NCBI RefSeq assembly: GCF_030681155.1
Contig: NZ_JAUXXE010000021.1
Coordinates: 90,855 to 154,854, forward strand
Source: Phenylobacterium sp.
GTDB taxonomy: Bacteria; Pseudomonadota; Alphaproteobacteria; Caulobacterales; Caulobacteraceae
DNA length: 64,000 nt
Reading direction: 5' to 3'
Both the position numbers and the translations under genes were made by a program. Shown here piece after piece: positions 1 to 7,784 of this stretch; the first letter of the stretch is position 1, and every line of letters begins with the position of its first letter. The notes beneath the pieces are model-generated. The model worked only from the letters and a program-made list of their open reading frames with translations. It was not told where the DNA came from and searched no databases.

Positions 1-73
1 CGTCGAGCTAATAGGACCATCTGAGATCGGCCTGAAGAACGGAGAATGGTGCGACGGAGCCTTGCGCGACGGC

Positions 74-319
74 TCACTGGGTCAATAGGGCCGCTCCGCA
101 AATCGCGATGACCGCAGTCATTGCGACGAGAAAGCGCCGCTCCTCCCGACGCAAGGTGCCGCGGAACCTAGCTTCCGAAGCAAATAGCTCCCCTTCAAAA
201 CGGGTAGTACACGAGGCAAGGACCGCCTTGATGTTAGCGGTCTGCAACGCCATCGCTGTGTCGATGTCAGCGGCCAGCGCTGCGATCGCTGCTTCAATCT
301 TTGTGTCCACGGGACCCAT
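74..319 (-). CDS. Small protein with C-terminal membrane anchor
   Basis: An 81-residue protein. Residues 1-60 are a charged, Ala-rich, probably helical segment, and residues 64-80 (LVAMTAVIAICGAALL) form one hydrophobic membrane span followed by only two residues. This layout resembles small tail-anchored accessory proteins such as hemolysin XhlA-like or DUF1640-type coiled-coil proteins, but I cannot assign a family. It starts one base after the stop of the upstream minus-strand gene (321-896), so the two are probably co-transcribed. No function is proposed. Confidence 0.55.
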   Translation of the reverse strand: MGPVDTKIEAAIAALAADIDTAMALQTANIKAVLASCTTRFEGELFASEARFRGTLRREERRFLVAMTAVIAICGAALLTQ

Positions 320-320
320 C

Positions 321-896
321 CTAGCTGGTTGGCTTCGTTCGATCCCGGCCGGCGTGCGGCCACGGCCGGTTGCTGGGCGCTTGTCGGGGATGCAGAGCCT
401 CCGGCCATGGACCAGGCGCTAGCGAAACCGCCCGATGACCATCTTGGACGCCTAGTCGCCATGGTTCAATTCGGAGAATGTTTAGGCGCCGAAGGCCGGG
501 CTCGACAGGCTCGAGCGGGAAGGGGCGTTGGCCATAGTAGATCCACAGCTTGAGCGCTTCCTCGCCTACGCGACCAAGCTTCAGCAGCGATTCGTGGCGC
601 CAGCAGCTGTCGATTTCAAAGATGATCGGCAAACTTCCACTCCCGGGTGTCCAAACCACGTCGAACCTCCCGGATTGTTTGAACTTCCGATGGCCGGTTT
701 CGACCTCTGTGCGGGAAGCATGGCCAAGATGGGCGCCCAAATCCGCCAACCTCCTCTGGAGAAGGTTGTGTCGTTCCAGCTTTGAAATTCCGCTGGGCAG
801 CGGTTTCGTGAGTTCGCCGTTGATCACGTTGACAAGATCAGAAGCGATCCGCCACGAGGAGTCGGGTGCGGGCCAGAAGGACGGAGGGGTTGCCAT
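321..896 (-). CDS. Hypothetical protein, possible restriction-endonuclease-like fold
   Basis: A 191-residue protein starting at ATG 894-896. The centre has RFDVVW followed about 13 residues later by IIFEIDS and then a helix rich in Leu and Lys. This D...ExD spacing is reminiscent of PD-(D/E)XK nuclease-fold proteins, but the usual catalytic Lys is not in place, so the fold call is an inference. The last 50 residues are Pro/Arg-rich and unlike the rest, so a frameshift near the 3' end is possible. It is probably co-transcribed with the membrane-anchored gene 1 base downstream. Confidence 0.5.
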   Translation of the reverse strand: MATPPSFWPAPDSSWRIASDLVNVINGELTKPLPSGISKLERHNLLQRRLADLGAHLGHASRTEVETGHRKFKQSGRFDVVWTPGSGSLPIIFEIDSCWRHESLLKLGRVGEEALKLWIYYGQRPFPLEPVEPGLRRLNILRIEPWRLGVQDGHRAVSLAPGPWPEALHPRQAPSNRPWPHAGRDRTKPTS

Positions 897-1060
897 GTCG
901 AGGGACCTTTTCGAGAGCTAATTTGCTCTCCTTCGCCCTCCCTCTCGCTTTGCCTATGTCGGCATTCAGCCCACAGTCGGCGCGTTGGACCGGCGCTGTG
1001 CTGCGCTTGCACCTATCCGATCGCTCATGGCTTCGACCGAGTTGTTGAAGATGGTCCAAG

Positions 1061-1094
1061 TGGCCTGAAGCTGCTGCCGCCTTTAGGCGGCTCA
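1061..1094 (+). repeat. Dispersed palindromic repeat A, partial copy
   Basis: The stretch contains GAAGCTGCTGCCGCC followed by TTTAGGCGGCTC. It matches 32454-32488 at about 30 of 35 positions, and the palindromic core CCGCCTTTnGGCGG is shared. The second half of the repeat, seen at 32489-32536, is not clearly present here. It lies between two accessory genes, so it is probably a mobile or REP-like intergenic repeat. Confidence 0.6.
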
Positions 1095-1113
1095 GGGGGA
1101 TCCCCCTCATCGC

Positions 1114-1758
1114 TCATGCGTAAACGCCTAACTCCATCCGCGTTAGTTGATCATCGACGGCCTGCGCTCCAGCTGAGGTGGTCATGAGCTCAAGAGGGGA
1201 GCGACGGTTCAGAGCCATGACCGGCTCGGAAATCCACCTCTCCGCTGATGATTGGTTGCCGAGAACATGGGTCGCCCGAACCAAGAGCCGCGCGAAGGTC
1301 CAAGCAAAGTTGCCCTGAAGCGGCGTCATTCGTTTCCTCGACGAGTTGGTGTCGAGCATAGCTAGACCGAGTGCCGATAACAGATTGGGATCGTCACGCA
1401 TCTCATGAAGTCGGCCTCGAAGGCGCTTGACCGTAGCCGACGACAAACCTTCGAGAAGCTGATCATGCAAGTCGACCATCGATCCGACTTCGGCGGGCGT
1501 GCGCCCCAAGCCGAGGAGTACTGCGGCCAACTCTTCCAGTTCCTGCGCACCGCTAGGGTTTAGGCTCCGCCTGGCAGCTGCCAACGAGGTTCTCCCGAGA
1601 ACGTTCCTCCGGCAAGGATACCGATCGCTCAGCACCGTAAGCGAATCGTGGCTGCCCGGACAACTGGCCAGCAGGGGAGTCAGTCTAACACGGCCTGATC
1701 TTTTTAGAGGAAGTGGCCTCGGGCCGCTAAAGTAAGACGTGAGAAGCACCATTCTCAC
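1114..1758 (-). CDS. MbcA/ParS/Xre-type antitoxin (DUF2384 C-terminus)
   Basis: The C-terminal 55 residues carry the MbcA/ParS toxin-binding signature: a Trp-containing helix (AERWISEPV), then NRRSPLELMTTSAGAQAV, and the terminal run RMELGVYA. Known family members neutralise RES-domain toxins. The middle of the protein (LEELAAVLLGLGRTPAEVG) could be a divergent helix-turn-helix. The start is uncertain: the longest frame begins at a GTG inside a palindrome (1756-1758), and the first 40 residues look non-coding. A GTG at 1633-1635 is a reasonable alternative. RES toxins usually lie just downstream of the antitoxin, but no RES-like protein can be read there, so this antitoxin looks orphaned. Confidence 0.65.
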   Translation of the reverse strand: MRMVLLTSYFSGPRPLPLKRSGRVRLTPLLASCPGSHDSLTVLSDRYPCRRNVLGRTSLAAARRSLNPSGAQELEELAAVLLGLGRTPAEVGSMVDLHDQLLEGLSSATVKRLRGRLHEMRDDPNLLSALGLAMLDTNSSRKRMTPLQGNFAWTFARLLVRATHVLGNQSSAERWISEPVMALNRRSPLELMTTSAGAQAVDDQLTRMELGVYA

Positions 1759-1760
1759 GT
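1737..1760. repeat. Perfect inverted repeat with 9-bp arms
   Basis: ACGTGAGAA and TTCTCACGT flank a 6-bp loop. The left arm with its upstream flank (1729-1746) matches 31393-31410 with one mismatch in 18. It may be an operator for the antitoxin gene it overlaps, or the trace of an insertion-sequence end. Confidence 0.5.
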
Positions 1761-1941
1761 GTAGACCCCGTATGAAGCAGCACTGGTGTGAAACTCTTCT
1801 CCTTTGCCCGCGAACGGTTACTGTTCCTAGGTCGTCGATTTCGAAAGACGGGCGCGCCAGTTGGTGGACCTCGTCAACGGCCTGCGCCTACGTGAAGTGC
1901 CTACGCCGAGGAACGCAATCCCGCCGACTGGAGCCCATCGC

Positions 1942-2283
1942 ATGGACGCCGACCTTCGCCGCCAGGCATTCGAACGCGAGTCATCCGCCGCAAAGCGCGC
2001 CCTAGCCGCTGGCGACCTCGACGAAGCATTCCGGCTGATTGAACGGGCCCACATCCTCGGCCAACCATGGGCCGGGCCCCACAGTTGGGCGCATTGGGAG
2101 ATGCTCAAGATCGGCTGGCGGAGGAGGGACGCCCGCGAAGTCCGAGGTCAGTTGGTCCGACTGACGGCCGGAGGCCTCTTGTCTTGGATGGGACGCCTTC
2201 CGGTCGGCAATACTGGAGGCGCGAACGTCCCTGCCGAGCAGCCGATGCCGCTACCAGACGACCTAGTAGATCTCTGCAAATAG
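1942..2283 (+). CDS. DUF3703 family protein
   Basis: A 113-residue protein. It matches the DUF3703 pattern: an N-terminal helix rich in Ala/Arg, then LIERAHILGQ, HSWAHWEMLKIGWRRRD, and the signature GNTGGANVPAEQPMPLPDDL near the C-terminus. The frame opens earlier (TTG at 1861), but similarity to the family begins at ATG 1942, so that start was chosen. Function is unknown. From general knowledge the family often occurs in heavy-metal resistance islands, which fits the HMA protein and metal ATPase that follow on the same strand. Confidence 0.7.
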   Translation: MDADLRRQAFERESSAAKRALAAGDLDEAFRLIERAHILGQPWAGPHSWAHWEMLKIGWRRRDAREVRGQLVRLTAGGLLSWMGRLPVGNTGGANVPAEQPMPLPDDLVDLCK

Positions 2284-2356
2284 GCTCAGACGGCGGCAGG
2301 CTTTTTTGGGCAGCATGCGTCTCTGAGTCCGCGCGAACGTGGGCCGAAAATTGCGC

Positions 2357-2387
2357 TTGATCCTCGAGTGGCTGGAGGAATTAGGGT
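2357..2387 (+). promoter_or_regulatory. MerR-type metal promoter of the HMA-ATPase operon
   Basis: A -35 box TTGATC (2357-2362) and a -10 box TAGGGT (2382-2387) are separated by 19 bp. The spacer holds an imperfect dyad, TCCTCGAG-TGG-CTGGAGGA (2361-2379), with one mismatch between the arms. An overlong spacer filled by a dyad is the hallmark of promoters remodelled by MerR-family metal sensors. Transcription should start about 2394, just upstream of the HMA gene. The MerR gene at 5230-5676 is the obvious candidate regulator. Confidence 0.75.
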
Positions 2388-2412
2388 GCTGCTTAAAATG
2401 GAGGAGCAGCAC

Positions 2413-2634
2413 ATGGACCAAGCACTGCAAGCGACCACTCTCACCGTGACGGGGATGACCTGTTCAGGTTGCGCGAGCAAAGTCGACAAGGCCCTGCGCG
2501 GCCTTGAGGGGGTGCGCGACATCTCGCTCCACTATCCGGAGACCACGGTCGGCGTGCTTCATAGCGCTTCGGTGACGCCGGAGGTCATCCGCGAGACTGT
2601 GACCTCGCTGGGCTTCGAAGTCACGGCAGCCTAG
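2413..2634 (+). CDS. HMA-domain metal-binding protein (CopZ/MerP-like)
   Basis: A 73-residue single-domain heavy-metal-associated protein with the metal-binding loop GMTCSGC (Cys17 and Cys20) and the expected beta-alpha-beta pattern. Such proteins carry a soft metal ion in the cytosol and often pass it to an ATPase with a matching HMA domain. ATG 2413 is preceded by GGAGGAGC (2399-2406); an in-frame ATG at 2398 lies before that site. It is separated by 11 bases from the ATPase gene and shares its MerR-type promoter. The metal is likely Zn, Cd or Pb, judged from the ATPase partner. Confidence 0.85.
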   Translation: MDQALQATTLTVTGMTCSGCASKVDKALRGLEGVRDISLHYPETTVGVLHSASVTPEVIRETVTSLGFEVTAA

Positions 2635-2645
2635 GGGCTGAAGCG

Positions 2646-4763
2646 ATGAGCGGAGGCGTTACGCAGGCGCGATATCGCGTCACCGGCATGGATTGTGGCG
2701 CGTGCGCCGCGAAGATCGGCACCGCGCTTCGGCGGGTGCCGGGCGTCTCCGAGGTGGCGGTCAGCTTTCAATCTGGCGTCCTGTCGGTCGCGTACGATGA
2801 TCGCGTAGATGACGCGGCTGTCGCGAAGACTCTTAGCAAACTCGGATTTGGCGCGACGGCCTTGGAGGCTGGCGCCGAGGCGGCGTCCCGTCCGGCGCCC
2901 GACCCCTGGTGGAGGTCGGCCAAGGCGCGGGCGACGCTCCTGTGCGCGCTCGCGCTAGCGGTTGCTTACGGCGTGGGGCGCCTGGTTCCGAGCGTCGAAC
3001 GCTACGCTTTCATCGCCGCGCTTCTGGTCGGCCTAGTGCCGGTGGCCAGGCGGGCCTTTGCGGCAGCGCGCATGGGCAGTCCGTTCTCCATCGAAATGCT
3101 GATGACGGTGGCCGCCGTCGGGGCCGTCGTGATCGGAGCTACAGAGGAAGCTGCCGCAGTCGTCCTATTCTTCCTGGTGGGCGAAATGCTGGAGGGGTTG
3201 GCGGCCAGCCGCGCGCGCCGGAGCATTTCCGAACTGGCCGACCTGGTTCCCAAGACCGCGCTGGTCGAAGCGGGCGGCGAGACGCGGGTCGTCGCCGCGG
3301 AACTCCTGCAAGTCGGTGAGACCATTCTCGTCCGGCCTGGCGAGCGGATCGCTGCGGACGGCGAAATCGTCGAAGGGGCGGGCGAAATTGATGAAGCGCC
3401 GGTCACCGGGGAGAGCGTGCCGAAAGCGAAGGCCGTCGGCGACGTGGTGTTTGCCGGCACGATCAATGCGACAGGCGTGCTGCGCATCCGGGTGACGGCG
3501 ACGGCGGCCGACAACACCATCGCCCGTGTCGTGCGTCTTGTGGAGGAAGCACAAGAGAGTAAGGCGCCGACTGAGCGGTTCATCGATCGGTTCTCGAAAG
3601 CCTACACGCCGTTCGTGGTCCTGATCGCGATACTCGTCGCTATCGTCCCGCCGCTCGTGGGCGGCGCGGATTGGCAGACGTGGATCTATCGTGGTCTTGC
3701 CGTTCTGCTGATCGGCTGCCCCTGCGCTCTGGTGATCTCGACCCCCGCAGCGATCGCCGCCAGCCTGTCGGCTGGCGCGAGGCGCGGCCTGCTGCTGAAG
3801 GGAGGCGCGGTGCTCGAGGGCCTACGTCATGTGACGGCTGTCGCCTTCGACAAAACCGGAACACTGACCCAAGGTCGACCGGTCGTAACCGACGTCGTCG
3901 CCTTCCGGCGGAGCGAGCAGGCCGTGTTGGCGATGACCGCGGCACTGGAGCGCGGTTCGACCCATCCCCTTGCCGTGGCCATCCTCGACAGGGCAAAGGA
4001 GCAGGCGCTGCCGATCCCGCCGGCCTTCATGGCGCAGGCGATCGCCGGGGAGGGGATTGCCGGAAACGTCGCCGGCGAACCAGCCTTCTTCGGATCGCCG
4101 AAGGCCGCGGTGGAGCGCGCGCCGATCGAACCTGCGCACGCCGCTCGGATCGACGCCATGAACGCCGAAGGCAAGACGGTTTCGGTTCTGGTCGCCAGTG
4201 GCCAAGCCATTGGCCTGATCGCGTTACGTGACGAGCCGCGGGCCGACGCCCGCAAAGGCCTCGCAAGTCTCGCCGCAGCCGGCATTCGGACGGTGATGCT
4301 GACCGGTGACAATGCGCGAACCGCTGCTGCGGTCGGCGCCGATCTTGGGGTCATCGTGCGCGCCGAGTTGATGCCTCAGGACAAACTCGAGATCGTGCGG
4401 GCGCTTCAGGCCGAGGGGATGATCGTCGCCAAGGTCGGCGACGGGATCAACGACGCCCCAGCGCTCGCGGCAGCGGATATCGGTATCGCCATGGGCGGCG
4501 GCACGGACGTGGCGCTCGAGACGGCCGACGCGGCGGCGCTCCACGGCCGTGTTTCGGATGTCGCTGACATGATCGCGCTTTCTAAGGCGACGATGCGCAA
4601 TATCTACCAAAACATCACAGCCGCATTGGGTCTGAAGGCCGTGTTCCTGGTGACGACGATCATCGGCGTGACGGGGCTCTGGCCGGCGATCTTGGCAGAC
4701 ACCGGGGCGACCGTTCTGGTGACGCTGAATGCGATCCGTTTGCTGCGTTGGCGACCTGTCTGA
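2646..4763 (+). CDS. zntA: Zn/Cd/Pb-exporting P1B-type ATPase
   Basis: A 705-residue inner-membrane cation pump. The N-terminal HMA domain has GMDCGAC (Cys17, Cys20). The membrane CPC motif is at residues 358-360, the phosphorylated Asp402 lies in DKTGTLTQG, and the hinge GDGIND begins near 598. The last helix carries DTGATVLVTLN, the Asp-containing signature of the ZntA/CadA (P1B-2) subgroup rather than of copper pumps, so the substrate is probably Zn2+, Cd2+ or Pb2+. It follows an HMA chaperone gene behind a MerR-type promoter. It converges with the fur-like gene, leaving only 2 bases between the stop codons. The gene symbol rests on subgroup motifs, not on an alignment. Confidence 0.85.
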   Translation: MSGGVTQARYRVTGMDCGACAAKIGTALRRVPGVSEVAVSFQSGVLSVAYDDRVDDAAVAKTLSKLGFGATALEAGAEAASRPAPDPWWRSAKARATLLCALALAVAYGVGRLVPSVERYAFIAALLVGLVPVARRAFAAARMGSPFSIEMLMTVAAVGAVVIGATEEAAAVVLFFLVGEMLEGLAASRARRSISELADLVPKTALVEAGGETRVVAAELLQVGETILVRPGERIAADGEIVEGAGEIDEAPVTGESVPKAKAVGDVVFAGTINATGVLRIRVTATAADNTIARVVRLVEEAQESKAPTERFIDRFSKAYTPFVVLIAILVAIVPPLVGGADWQTWIYRGLAVLLIGCPCALVISTPAAIAASLSAGARRGLLLKGGAVLEGLRHVTAVAFDKTGTLTQGRPVVTDVVAFRRSEQAVLAMTAALERGSTHPLAVAILDRAKEQALPIPPAFMAQAIAGEGIAGNVAGEPAFFGSPKAAVERAPIEPAHAARIDAMNAEGKTVSVLVASGQAIGLIALRDEPRADARKGLASLAAAGIRTVMLTGDNARTAAAVGADLGVIVRAELMPQDKLEIVRALQAEGMIVAKVGDGINDAPALAAADIGIAMGGGTDVALETADAAALHGRVSDVADMIALSKATMRNIYQNITAALGLKAVFLVTTIIGVTGLWPAILADTGATVLVTLNAIRLLRWRPV

Positions 4764-4765
4764 GG

Positions 4766-5233
4766 TCAGCGGCAGCGCCGGCAACGGCCGCTGGCCTCCA
4801 GCAAGACCCGCTCGATGAGAAAATCCGGCGGCGCGTTGGAGACGGCGGCAGGGCCGGGGACTGGCAGGCGTTCAACCGCGTGGCAGCAGGTGCAGACGAG
4901 CAGTGCGGCTCCGCCAGTCTCCGGCGTTTCGGGGCAGGCCATGTAGGCGCCCAGCGTGACGACTTTTTGGACGAGGCCGACGGCCATCAAGAAATCCAAG
5001 CTTCGATAGACCGTCGGGGGCTTGGTCGGGCGCAAACCCGCTCCAAACTGCTGGATGAGGTCGTATGCCTTCACCGGCTTTCCGGCGCCGACTAGAAGCG
5101 CGTACGTACGATGGCGCGGTTCTGTCCAGGTCTCGCCGGAGCGTTCACATCGCGCGCGTGCTGCGACCAGGGCTCGCTCGACACGCGCCGGGTCGGGCAA
5201 AGGGGCATAGCTATGAGGGCAGGGCGGGATCAC
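4766..5233 (-). CDS. Fur-family regulator, Zur-like
   Basis: A 155-residue Fur-superfamily repressor. The winged helix (about 34-85) includes EPRHRTYALLV and TKPPTVYRSLDFLMAVGLV, typical of Zur. Two CxxC pairs (CTCC near 110 and CRRC at the C-terminus) would hold structural zinc. The His-rich sensor loop usual in Zur proteins is replaced by ACPETPETGGA, so the regulatory metal site looks altered. The start is GTG 5231-5233, overlapping the merR stop by 4 bases (GTGA), so the two are translationally coupled. A Zur role is an inference from the fold and the metal-island location. Confidence 0.75.
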   Translation of the reverse strand: MIPPCPHSYAPLPDPARVERALVAARARCERSGETWTEPRHRTYALLVGAGKPVKAYDLIQQFGAGLRPTKPPTVYRSLDFLMAVGLVQKVVTLGAYMACPETPETGGAALLVCTCCHAVERLPVPGPAAVSNAPPDFLIERVLLEASGRCRRCR

Positions 5234-5676
5234 GCGACGATAGCGGCCTCAGGTTCAGCGTGATCGCTGGCACAGAGCTCGTGATTGCTCAGCACCTCGA
5301 TCACCCGACAGTCTGAGACGTGTCCGTGGCAGGCGGCTGACACCACCCGCTGAAGCTCGCCGCGTAGCGCCTCCAGCCGGGCGATTTTGCTTTCGACGGC
5401 CACAAGCTGTTCAGCCGCCAAGGCGTTGGCCTGGTCGCAGGGTTGTTCAGGGTCGTCGGCTAGCTGCAACAGCGTCCGGATGGCATCGACCGCAAAGCCT
5501 AGCTGGCGAGCGTGTTTGATGAACGCGAGCCGCTTCAGCGTACGCTCGTCGTAGACCCGCCGATCGTTTGGCGCGCGAAGGGGCTCGGGGAGCAGACCGA
5601 TTTGCTCGTAGAATCGTATGGTTGTGACCTTGACGTCCGTGGCCTTGGCCAGAGCGCCGATGGAAAGAGGCGACAT
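5230..5676 (-). CDS. MerR-family divalent metal sensor (CadR/ZntR/PbrR-like)
   Basis: A 148-residue regulator with an N-terminal MerR helix-turn-helix (SIGALAKATDVKVTTIRFYE), a dimerisation helix around 80-115, and a Cys triad at 80, 116 and 123 (spacings 36 and 7), close to the CadR and ZntR metal-site pattern. An extra Cys135 and a His-containing tail follow. ATG 5674-5676 was chosen over the longer frame (5709) because AGGAG precedes it and MerR homology starts there. The gene is followed by the fur-like gene with a 4-base overlap. It probably activates the promoter at 2357-2387. Confidence 0.82.
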   Translation of the reverse strand: MSPLSIGALAKATDVKVTTIRFYEQIGLLPEPLRAPNDRRVYDERTLKRLAFIKHARQLGFAVDAIRTLLQLADDPEQPCDQANALAAEQLVAVESKIARLEALRGELQRVVSAACHGHVSDCRVIEVLSNHELCASDHAEPEAAIVA

Positions 5677-5715
5677 TGTAAACTCGCTCCTGCGTCTGGC
5701 GACGAACATAGTGTG

Positions 5716-5742
5716 GCAAACCTCTAGCGCCTAGAGGTTTGC
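5716..5742. promoter_or_regulatory. 27-bp palindromic operator upstream of merR
   Basis: GCAAACCTCTAG and its exact complement CTAGAGGTTTGC flank CGC, giving 12-bp arms. It lies 40 bases upstream of the merR start. The CCTCTAG/CTAGAGG core resembles MerR-family operators, so autoregulation by the MerR protein is likely. A -35-like TTGAGC abuts it on the minus strand, but I could not place a convincing -10 at the usual 19-20 bp spacing. The rest of the 5710-6041 gap holds no supportable gene. Confidence 0.65.
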
Positions 5743-5990
5743 TCAAGCGCGCTCGTCAGCAGATGGCAACGTCTTTGCCACAACGCGCACCCGCGAAGCT
5801 GCGAGCAAGTCGACGGTGGGCGTGCCGTGGCGCGCAAGATGTGAAAAAACTTCTTGCTCCTCCAGCGGCTGGAGCATGTAGCCTCTGCAAATGGTCAGCC
5901 ACCGCAACTCGCCGCTCCGCGTCGCAACGCGACCGCAAAGTCGTCTCGGCGTCCAAGCGATCGCGCGTGCCGCGGCGGCGGGCCGGAATC

Positions 5991-6041
5991 GTGACTTTAT
6001 AACGTGTTCCCATAGCTTTCAGGGGCACGTATAGGTCGCTC
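5991..6041 (+). promoter_or_regulatory. Promoter of czc operon 1, predicted leaderless
   Basis: A -35-like TTCCCA (6007-6012) and a -10-like TATAGG (6030-6035) are 17 bp apart, and ATG 6042 begins 7 bases after the -10, so the transcript should start at the start codon itself. Upstream, GTGACTTTATAACG (5991-6004) matches GTGATCTTATAACG before the second czcI gene. The same three elements with the same spacings occur at 15698-15749, which supports a real, commonly regulated promoter. The AT-rich block overlapping the -35 is the likely operator, but it is not clearly palindromic. Confidence 0.72.
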
Positions 6042-6464
6042 ATGACTGGGATGGGGACATTCCCTCAGCACACAAAGAAGCGCGTCGCGAACAAGGCGAT
6101 ACGCGCGCGCGTGGGTGTCTCTAGCGGGGCGCACTTCGTCGTCAGTTTGCTGGTGGCGTTGGCTGTCCTGCTCAGCGCGATGTTGTCGCCATCCGCTGCG
6201 CACCTTGGTTTCGACAACGACGCGCCTGCCATTCAAACGGCGGCAGACGTTTCGGCGAAGTCGCCCGCCACACCTGATGCCCCGGTTAAGAGCCGGGTTC
6301 TTAGCCTCTGCACCGGCCACTGCACGGCCCATACCCTGACTTTGCCGGCGAGTTCGCCGGCCATGTTCGTTCTCTATGTCCTGCGCGCAAGTTGGTGGGC
6401 GACGAACGACTCGGTCGCCCAGGCCTCGCGACCCGCCCTGCTGGAGCGACCACCCCGAGTTTGA
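6042..6464 (+). CDS. czcI: CzcI-like small exported metal-binding protein
   Basis: A 140-residue protein. A hydrophobic segment (about 32-50) looks like a signal anchor. It is followed by CTGHCTAH (Cys90, His93, Cys94, His97) and a C-terminal LERPPRV. Its counterpart at 15750-16106 has a Cys/His cluster in the same place and ends LERPPRA. Small periplasmic CzcI/NccX-like proteins with this tail precede czcC in other metal efflux operons and are thought to tune them. It opens czc operon 1 and lies 63 bases before czcC. The ATG at 6042 matches the predicted transcription start. Family assignment rests on position, size and the tail motif. Confidence 0.68.
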   Translation: MTGMGTFPQHTKKRVANKAIRARVGVSSGAHFVVSLLVALAVLLSAMLSPSAAHLGFDNDAPAIQTAADVSAKSPATPDAPVKSRVLSLCTGHCTAHTLTLPASSPAMFVLYVLRASWWATNDSVAQASRPALLERPPRV

Positions 6465-6527
6465 TGCGTCAGCGGCGCCGGCGATCGGCGCGCAGGACTG
6501 CATAGAAACTCAGGGATACCAAATTCC

Positions 6528-7784
6528 ATGTCACTCTTCATGCGTGGCGGGCTGCGTTTTGCGGCCGCCAGCACCGTGGCGATTCTTGCCGCCTTGGCCT
6601 CCGGGTCCAGCGCGGCCGCCGATCCGGCACCTTCTTTCCGCGAACTGCTGACGCAGGCCCAAACTGCGGCGCCCCAACTGGCTGAGGCGGCAGGCGAGGT
6701 TCGTCAGGCCGAAGGTCTGGCTCAGCAAGCCCGAGCCCGCCCCAATCCGACCCTTGGGTTGGATGTGGAGAACTTCAGTGGCAGCGGCCCCTATAAGGGC
6801 AGCTCCGAGGCAGAGAGTACGCTCTCGTTCGGACAGGCGCTGGAACTCGGCGGCAAGCGTGGCGCCAGGGTGGCCGCCGGTCGCGCTGGCCTTGCCGCGG
6901 CGCGAGCGCAATTCAGCCTGGCGCGTGCCGATTACGCCTTCGCTCTTGCGGAAGCCTATGCCGAGGCCGAGGCGGCCGAGCGGCAAGTCACCCTCGCGCA
7001 AGAGGGCCTTTCTCTCACCGAGGAGGTGCTTCGGATTTCCCAAGCGCTGGTGGACGCCGGCCGCGAGGCGGAGCTCCGCAGCCTGCAGGCGCGCAGCGCC
7101 GTCACCGGCGCCCGTGCGGCCCTGGAGGCTGCACAGGCGGCGAGGGCCAGCGCCTTCGCCCGGCTCACCGCCCTTGCCGGATCTCCGGCGCCCTTCACGA
7201 GCCTAGGTGACAGCTTGCTAACCAAAGCCGCGGCTACGGCGCGCAATGTCGATCTTCTGACCACGCCCGCAGTGATCGCCGCGGAAGCTGAACGGGAGGC
7301 CGCCGCTCGCCGCGTGCGGGTCGAACGCACGCGGGCGGTGCCCGACGTGACCCTGTCGGCCGGTGTCCGCCGGTTTAGCGCGGACGACTCGACGGCCCTC
7401 GTCGCCGGGATATCCGTGCCCATTCCTGTGTTCGACCAGAACCGCGGCAACATCACCGCAGCGCAAGGCGAACTGCTCTCCGCCGAGGCTAGACTAGCCC
7501 GTGCACGCCTGGAGGCCCAGGCCGAGTTGCGGACGGCGCTGTTTCAGGTCGACGCGGCCCAGACACGGGTCAGCGCGGCGGTTGAGACCGAACAGACCGC
7601 TCAGGAAGCCTACCAGCTCACACGGGTCGCATACGAGGCCGGAAAGGCGCCGCTTCTCGAGCTCATCAATGCGCGCAGGTCGCTGGCCGAAGCGCGCACC
7701 CAGACCATCGAAGCCCAGCTGGCGCGTCTGCGCGCTGAAGCTGGCCTGGCGCGCCTGCAAGGCCGCCCCCTCGGAGACCTCTGA
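6528..7784 (+). CDS. czcC: Outer-membrane factor of RND metal efflux (CzcC)
   Basis: A 418-residue TolC-superfamily protein with a signal peptide (about 1-28), two homologous OEP repeats rich in Ala/Glu/Arg coiled coil, and conserved ARPNPTLGLDVENFSG and LELGGKR stretches typical of CzcC. It forms the outer-membrane channel of a three-part pump that exports divalent cations. Its stop overlaps the czcB start (TGATG). It closely resembles the second copy at 16159-17415, for instance in the NFSG(S/T)GPY and ELGGKR motifs. Confidence 0.88.
   Translation: MSLFMRGGLRFAAASTVAILAALASGSSAAADPAPSFRELLTQAQTAAPQLAEAAGEVRQAEGLAQQARARPNPTLGLDVENFSGSGPYKGSSEAESTLSFGQALELGGKRGARVAAGRAGLAAARAQFSLARADYAFALAEAYAEAEAAERQVTLAQEGLSLTEEVLRISQALVDAGREAELRSLQARSAVTGARAALEAAQAARASAFARLTALAGSPAPFTSLGDSLLTKAAATARNVDLLTTPAVIAAEAEREAAARRVRVERTRAVPDVTLSAGVRRFSADDSTALVAGISVPIPVFDQNRGNITAAQGELLSAEARLARARLEAQAELRTALFQVDAAQTRVSAAVETEQTAQEAYQLTRVAYEAGKAPLLELINARRSLAEARTQTIEAQLARLRAEAGLARLQGRPLGDL

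Noticed and set aside
838..1110. A minus-strand frame in the place where a RES toxin would be expected
   Set aside because: It has no RES-domain residues, overlaps repeat A and has poor composition.
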